DNA of 64,000 bases from Sporosarcina psychrophila (lineage in GTDB: Bacteria; Bacillota; Bacilli; Bacillales_A; Planococcaceae): the NCBI RefSeq assembly GCF_001590685.1, contig NZ_CP014616.1, positions 3,223,001 to 3,287,000 of the forward strand, read 5' to 3'. Shown piece after piece: positions 61,954 to 64,000 of this stretch. Position 1 is the first letter of the stretch. Each line of letters opens with the position of its first letter. The notes under the pieces were generated by a model. It did no database searches. It worked only from the letters and a program-made list of their open reading frames with translations, and was not told where the DNA came from. Both the position numbers and the translations under genes were made by a program.

Positions 61954-62190
61954 TTAGTTCACTTTCGTTTCGATATGCGAAACTGCGTCACCGACAGTTG
62001 CAATCTTTTCAGCTTCATCATCGGAAATTTCCATTTCGAACTCATCTTCTAATTCCATTACTAATTCTACGACGTCCAATGAATCGGCGCCTAGATCATC
62101 ACGGAAAGAAGCTTCCATTTTAACTTCACTTTCATCGACGCCAAGGCGGTCGACAATTACTTTAGTTACACGTTCAAGTACTGTTGACAA
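61954..62190 (-). CDS. acpP: Acyl carrier protein with TTG start
   Basis: 78 residues. The phosphopantetheine Ser37 is in [10 protein letters not shown]. The protein is very acidic, as expected. No ATG fits: the TTG at 62190 lies 8 bases after AGGAGG and gives the usual N-terminus [19 protein letters not shown] at 62199 overlaps that site. ACP carries growing acyl chains for FabD and FabG encoded just upstream. A 190-base gap with an R1 repeat lies between fabG and it. Confidence 0.96.
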   Translation of the reverse strand: MSTVLERVTKVIVDRLGVDESEVKMEASFRDDLGADSLDVVELVMELEDEFEMEISDDEAEKIATVGDAVSHIETKVN

Positions 62191-62210
62191 ATTTGTCACC
62201 TCCTCTCAAG

Positions 62211-62372
62211 AAAAGTGGAAGCGCCTGGTCAGAGGCGACAGGCATAAGACGGGCCAGCGGAGCAGCGTTCTTTGCTGCATAGCTGGACCGACTTATGACC
62301 CGAGCCTCTAGGCGCTGGAACTGGACAATAAGAAAAGCATAGGCGCTAGAGCAGACACCAAAGCGCTTTAAC
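62211..62372. repeat. R1 intergenic repeat, full-length copy E plus short tail copy
   Basis: 62211-62330 runs from AAGAAAAGTGGAAGCGCCTG to CTCTAGGCGCTGGAACTGGA. It has the inner pair GGCATAAGACGGGCC / GGACCGACTTATGACC. A second, incomplete R1 start (AAGAAAAGCATAGGCGCTAG) follows to 62372. It fills the fabG-acpP gap. Confidence 0.8.
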
Positions 62373-62379
62373 ACCTCTA

Positions 62380-63126
62380 TTACATTACCATACCACCATC
62401 AACATGAATCGTTTGACCCGTAATATAAACCGCATCCTCCGATAATAAGAACAGGACAGTACGTGCTACATCTTCAGGTCTGCCAAGTTTGCCTAGCGGA
62501 ATAACCGATAGCATTTGATTCTTCACTTCTTCGCTCAATGCATCCGTCATATCCGTCGTAATGAAACCAGGCGCTACTGCGTTTACATTAATGTTGCGTG
62601 AAGCAAGTTCTTTTGCCGCCGTCTTTGTAAAACCGATGACGCCAGCTTTTGCTGCTACATAGTTTGCTTGTCCAGGATTTCCAGAAACACCGACAATCGA
62701 TGCAACGTTGACGATTCTTCCTGCACGTTGTCTCATCATTTGGCGAGTGACGCCTTTTGTACAAAGAAAAACACCTTTTAAATTGATATTAATGACATCG
62801 TCCCATTCGTCTTCTTTCATACGCATGAGCAAATTGTCTCTCGTAATACCTGCATTATTGACAAGGATATCAATAGATCCAAACATTTCCAAAGTTTTAT
62901 CAACCATGTTTTTAACACCGTCAGCATCGGATACGTCTGCCTGAATAGCGAACGCTTCTCCACCGGATTCTGTAATCAACTTAACGACGTCATCCGCTTT
63001 ATCCTTACTTCCGCTGTAGTTGACAGCAACTCGTGCGCCTTCTTTAGCAAGAAGTAGTGCTATTTCACGGCCAATTCCACGTGATGCTCCCGTGACAATT
63101 GCGGATTTCCCATCAAATCTACCCAT
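62380..63126 (-). CDS. fabG: 3-oxoacyl-ACP reductase FabG
   Basis: 248 residues from the ATG at 63126, with AGGGTGG upstream; a GTG at 63135 is less likely. Short-chain dehydrogenase with the NADPH motif TGASRGIG at 12-19, NNAG at 90-93 and catalytic S143, Y156 and K160 (NYVAAKAG). It reduces 3-oxoacyl-ACP. Its start overlaps the fabD stop (TAATG). Confidence 0.97.
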   Translation of the reverse strand: MGRFDGKSAIVTGASRGIGREIALLLAKEGARVAVNYSGSKDKADDVVKLITESGGEAFAIQADVSDADGVKNMVDKTLEMFGSIDILVNNAGITRDNLLMRMKEDEWDDVININLKGVFLCTKGVTRQMMRQRAGRIVNVASIVGVSGNPGQANYVAAKAGVIGFTKTAAKELASRNINVNAVAPGFITTDMTDALSEEVKNQMLSVIPLGKLGRPEDVARTVLFLLSEDAVYITGQTIHVDGGMVM

Positions 63127-64000
63127 TACGACCACCCTTTCGAAGCTTCGATTACCGTTTGCAATGTCTCTTCATCATAGACTGGGAACACCGTTACACT
63201 CCGGTCAATCTTTTTAACGAGGCCACTTAGTACTTTTCCTGGACCACATTCGATGAAATGAGTAACTCCAAGGTCAAGCAATGTACGTACGGAATCTTCC
63301 CAAAGTACCGGGGAATAAAGTTGTTCGACGAGGAAGCCTTTTATATCCACACGATCAGTAACGACCGAAGCATTCACATTAGCAACAACTGGAATGGATG
63401 CATCCTTCATCTCGACCTCATCAAGTGCAGCCCGCAGTTTTTCTGCCGCCGGTTGCATAAGTGAAGAGTGAAACGGTCCGCTTACATCCAGCGGAATCGC
63501 TCTTTTCGCGCCCGCTTCTTTCAATTGGACACACGCTTTCTCGACGCCTGCTTTCGTACCGGAAATAACGATTTGTCCCGGACAATTCAAGTTGGCCGGT
63601 TGTACAGCGAAACCATCTGCTGTAATAGCATCTGTTACTTCTTTTAACTTCTGCCCATCAAGTCCAATAATTGCCGCCATTGCCCCTTCACCAGCAGGCA
63701 CCGCTTCATTCATGTACAAGCCTCGCTTATGAACGACTGACACTCCGTCTTCAAATGACATTACACCCGAGGCAACGAGTGCCGTATATTCCCCAAGACT
63801 ATGTCCTGCCGTAAAGTCTGGCGTAACGCCTTCGTCTATCAATCGCGAAGCAATCATCGATCCGACGGTAAGTAGTGCTGGCTGCGCATTGTATGTCAGC
63901 GTCAGTTCATCTTGAGGTCCTTCTAGAATTAATTGACTAAGTTGAAAATCAAGTACACGGTCTGCCTGTTCTAAGAATTGCTTACTTTTGTCATGCGTTT
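63126..64000 (-). CDS. fabD: Malonyl-CoA:ACP transacylase FabD, N-terminus cut by window edge
   Basis: The frame is open from the edge at 64000 to the stop at 63126, so about 290 residues are visible. The N-terminal GQG motif lies outside. Upstream of residue [10 protein letters not shown] the frame reads [19 protein letters not shown] and [11 protein letters not shown], as in the family. The active Ser is in [11 protein letters not shown], and the catalytic His in [10 protein letters not shown]. It loads malonyl onto ACP for FabH and FabF. Confidence 0.96.
   Translation of the reverse strand, partial: THDKSKQFLEQADRVLDFQLSQLILEGPQDELTLTYNAQPALLTVGSMIASRLIDEGVTPDFTAGHSLGEYTALVASGVMSFEDGVSVVHKRGLYMNEAVPAGEGAMAAIIGLDGQKLKEVTDAITADGFAVQPANLNCPGQIVISGTKAGVEKACVQLKEAGAKRAIPLDVSGPFHSSLMQPAAEKLRAALDEVEMKDASIPVVANVNASVVTDRVDIKGFLVEQLYSPVLWEDSVRTLLDLGVTHFIECGPGKVLSGLVKKIDRSVTVFPVYDEETLQTVIEASKGWS

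Overview
The window is a continuous piece of a Bacillales (Firmicutes) chromosome. Every recognised gene lies on the minus strand, so transcription runs from position 64000 towards 1. Gene order follows the Bacillus subtilis rseP-fabD region almost gene for gene. The Shine-Dalgarno sites, frequent TTG/GTG starts, lepB next to rplS and the intergenic repeats suggest a Planococcaceae/Sporosarcina-like organism. That placement is inference; no rRNA is present.

Layout in transcription order: (1) 64000-61950, end of a fatty-acid cluster: fabD (cut by the edge), fabG, acpP. (2) 61810-54036, RNA processing, chromosome and SRP genes: rnc, smc, ftsY, ylxM, ffh, rpsP, khpA. (3) 53802-49620: rimM, trmD, rplS with its own promoter and leader, lepB, rbgA, rnhB. 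(4) 49623-47333: ylqG and ylqH, a FliK-like and FlhB-tail-like pair outside the main flagellar operon. (5) 47215-40199: sucCD, dprA, topA, trmFO. (6) 39726-36011: xerC-hslV-hslU-codY. (7) 35681-7262: a fla/che operon of 34 genes, flgB to swrB, holding rod, MS-ring, export, hook, switch and chemotaxis genes and sigD. (8) 7017-1: rpsB, tsf, pyrH, frr, uppS, cdsA, dxr and partial rseP.

The genes are housekeeping and motility genes. No prophage, insertion sequence with transposase, CRISPR array, tRNA or rRNA was seen. The fla/che operon has two candidate SigA-type promoters after the codY terminator. It is interrupted in three places: flhB-flhA (hairpin), fliL-fliM (repeat) and cheD-sigD (repeat, weak terminator-like hairpin and a possible promoter).

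The most unusual coding feature is the hook gene flgE. It carries an insertion of about 110 residues, rich in Ala and Lys, with five tandem heptads (21-nt DNA period) and a perfect 18-bp inverted repeat inside the coding sequence. Other points to check are a GC hairpin between Shine-Dalgarno and ATG of swrD, a SigD-type -10 (GCCGATAT) before rnhB-ylqG-ylqH, a TTG start for acpP, and three families of dispersed intergenic repeats (called R1, R2 and a MITE-like element here).
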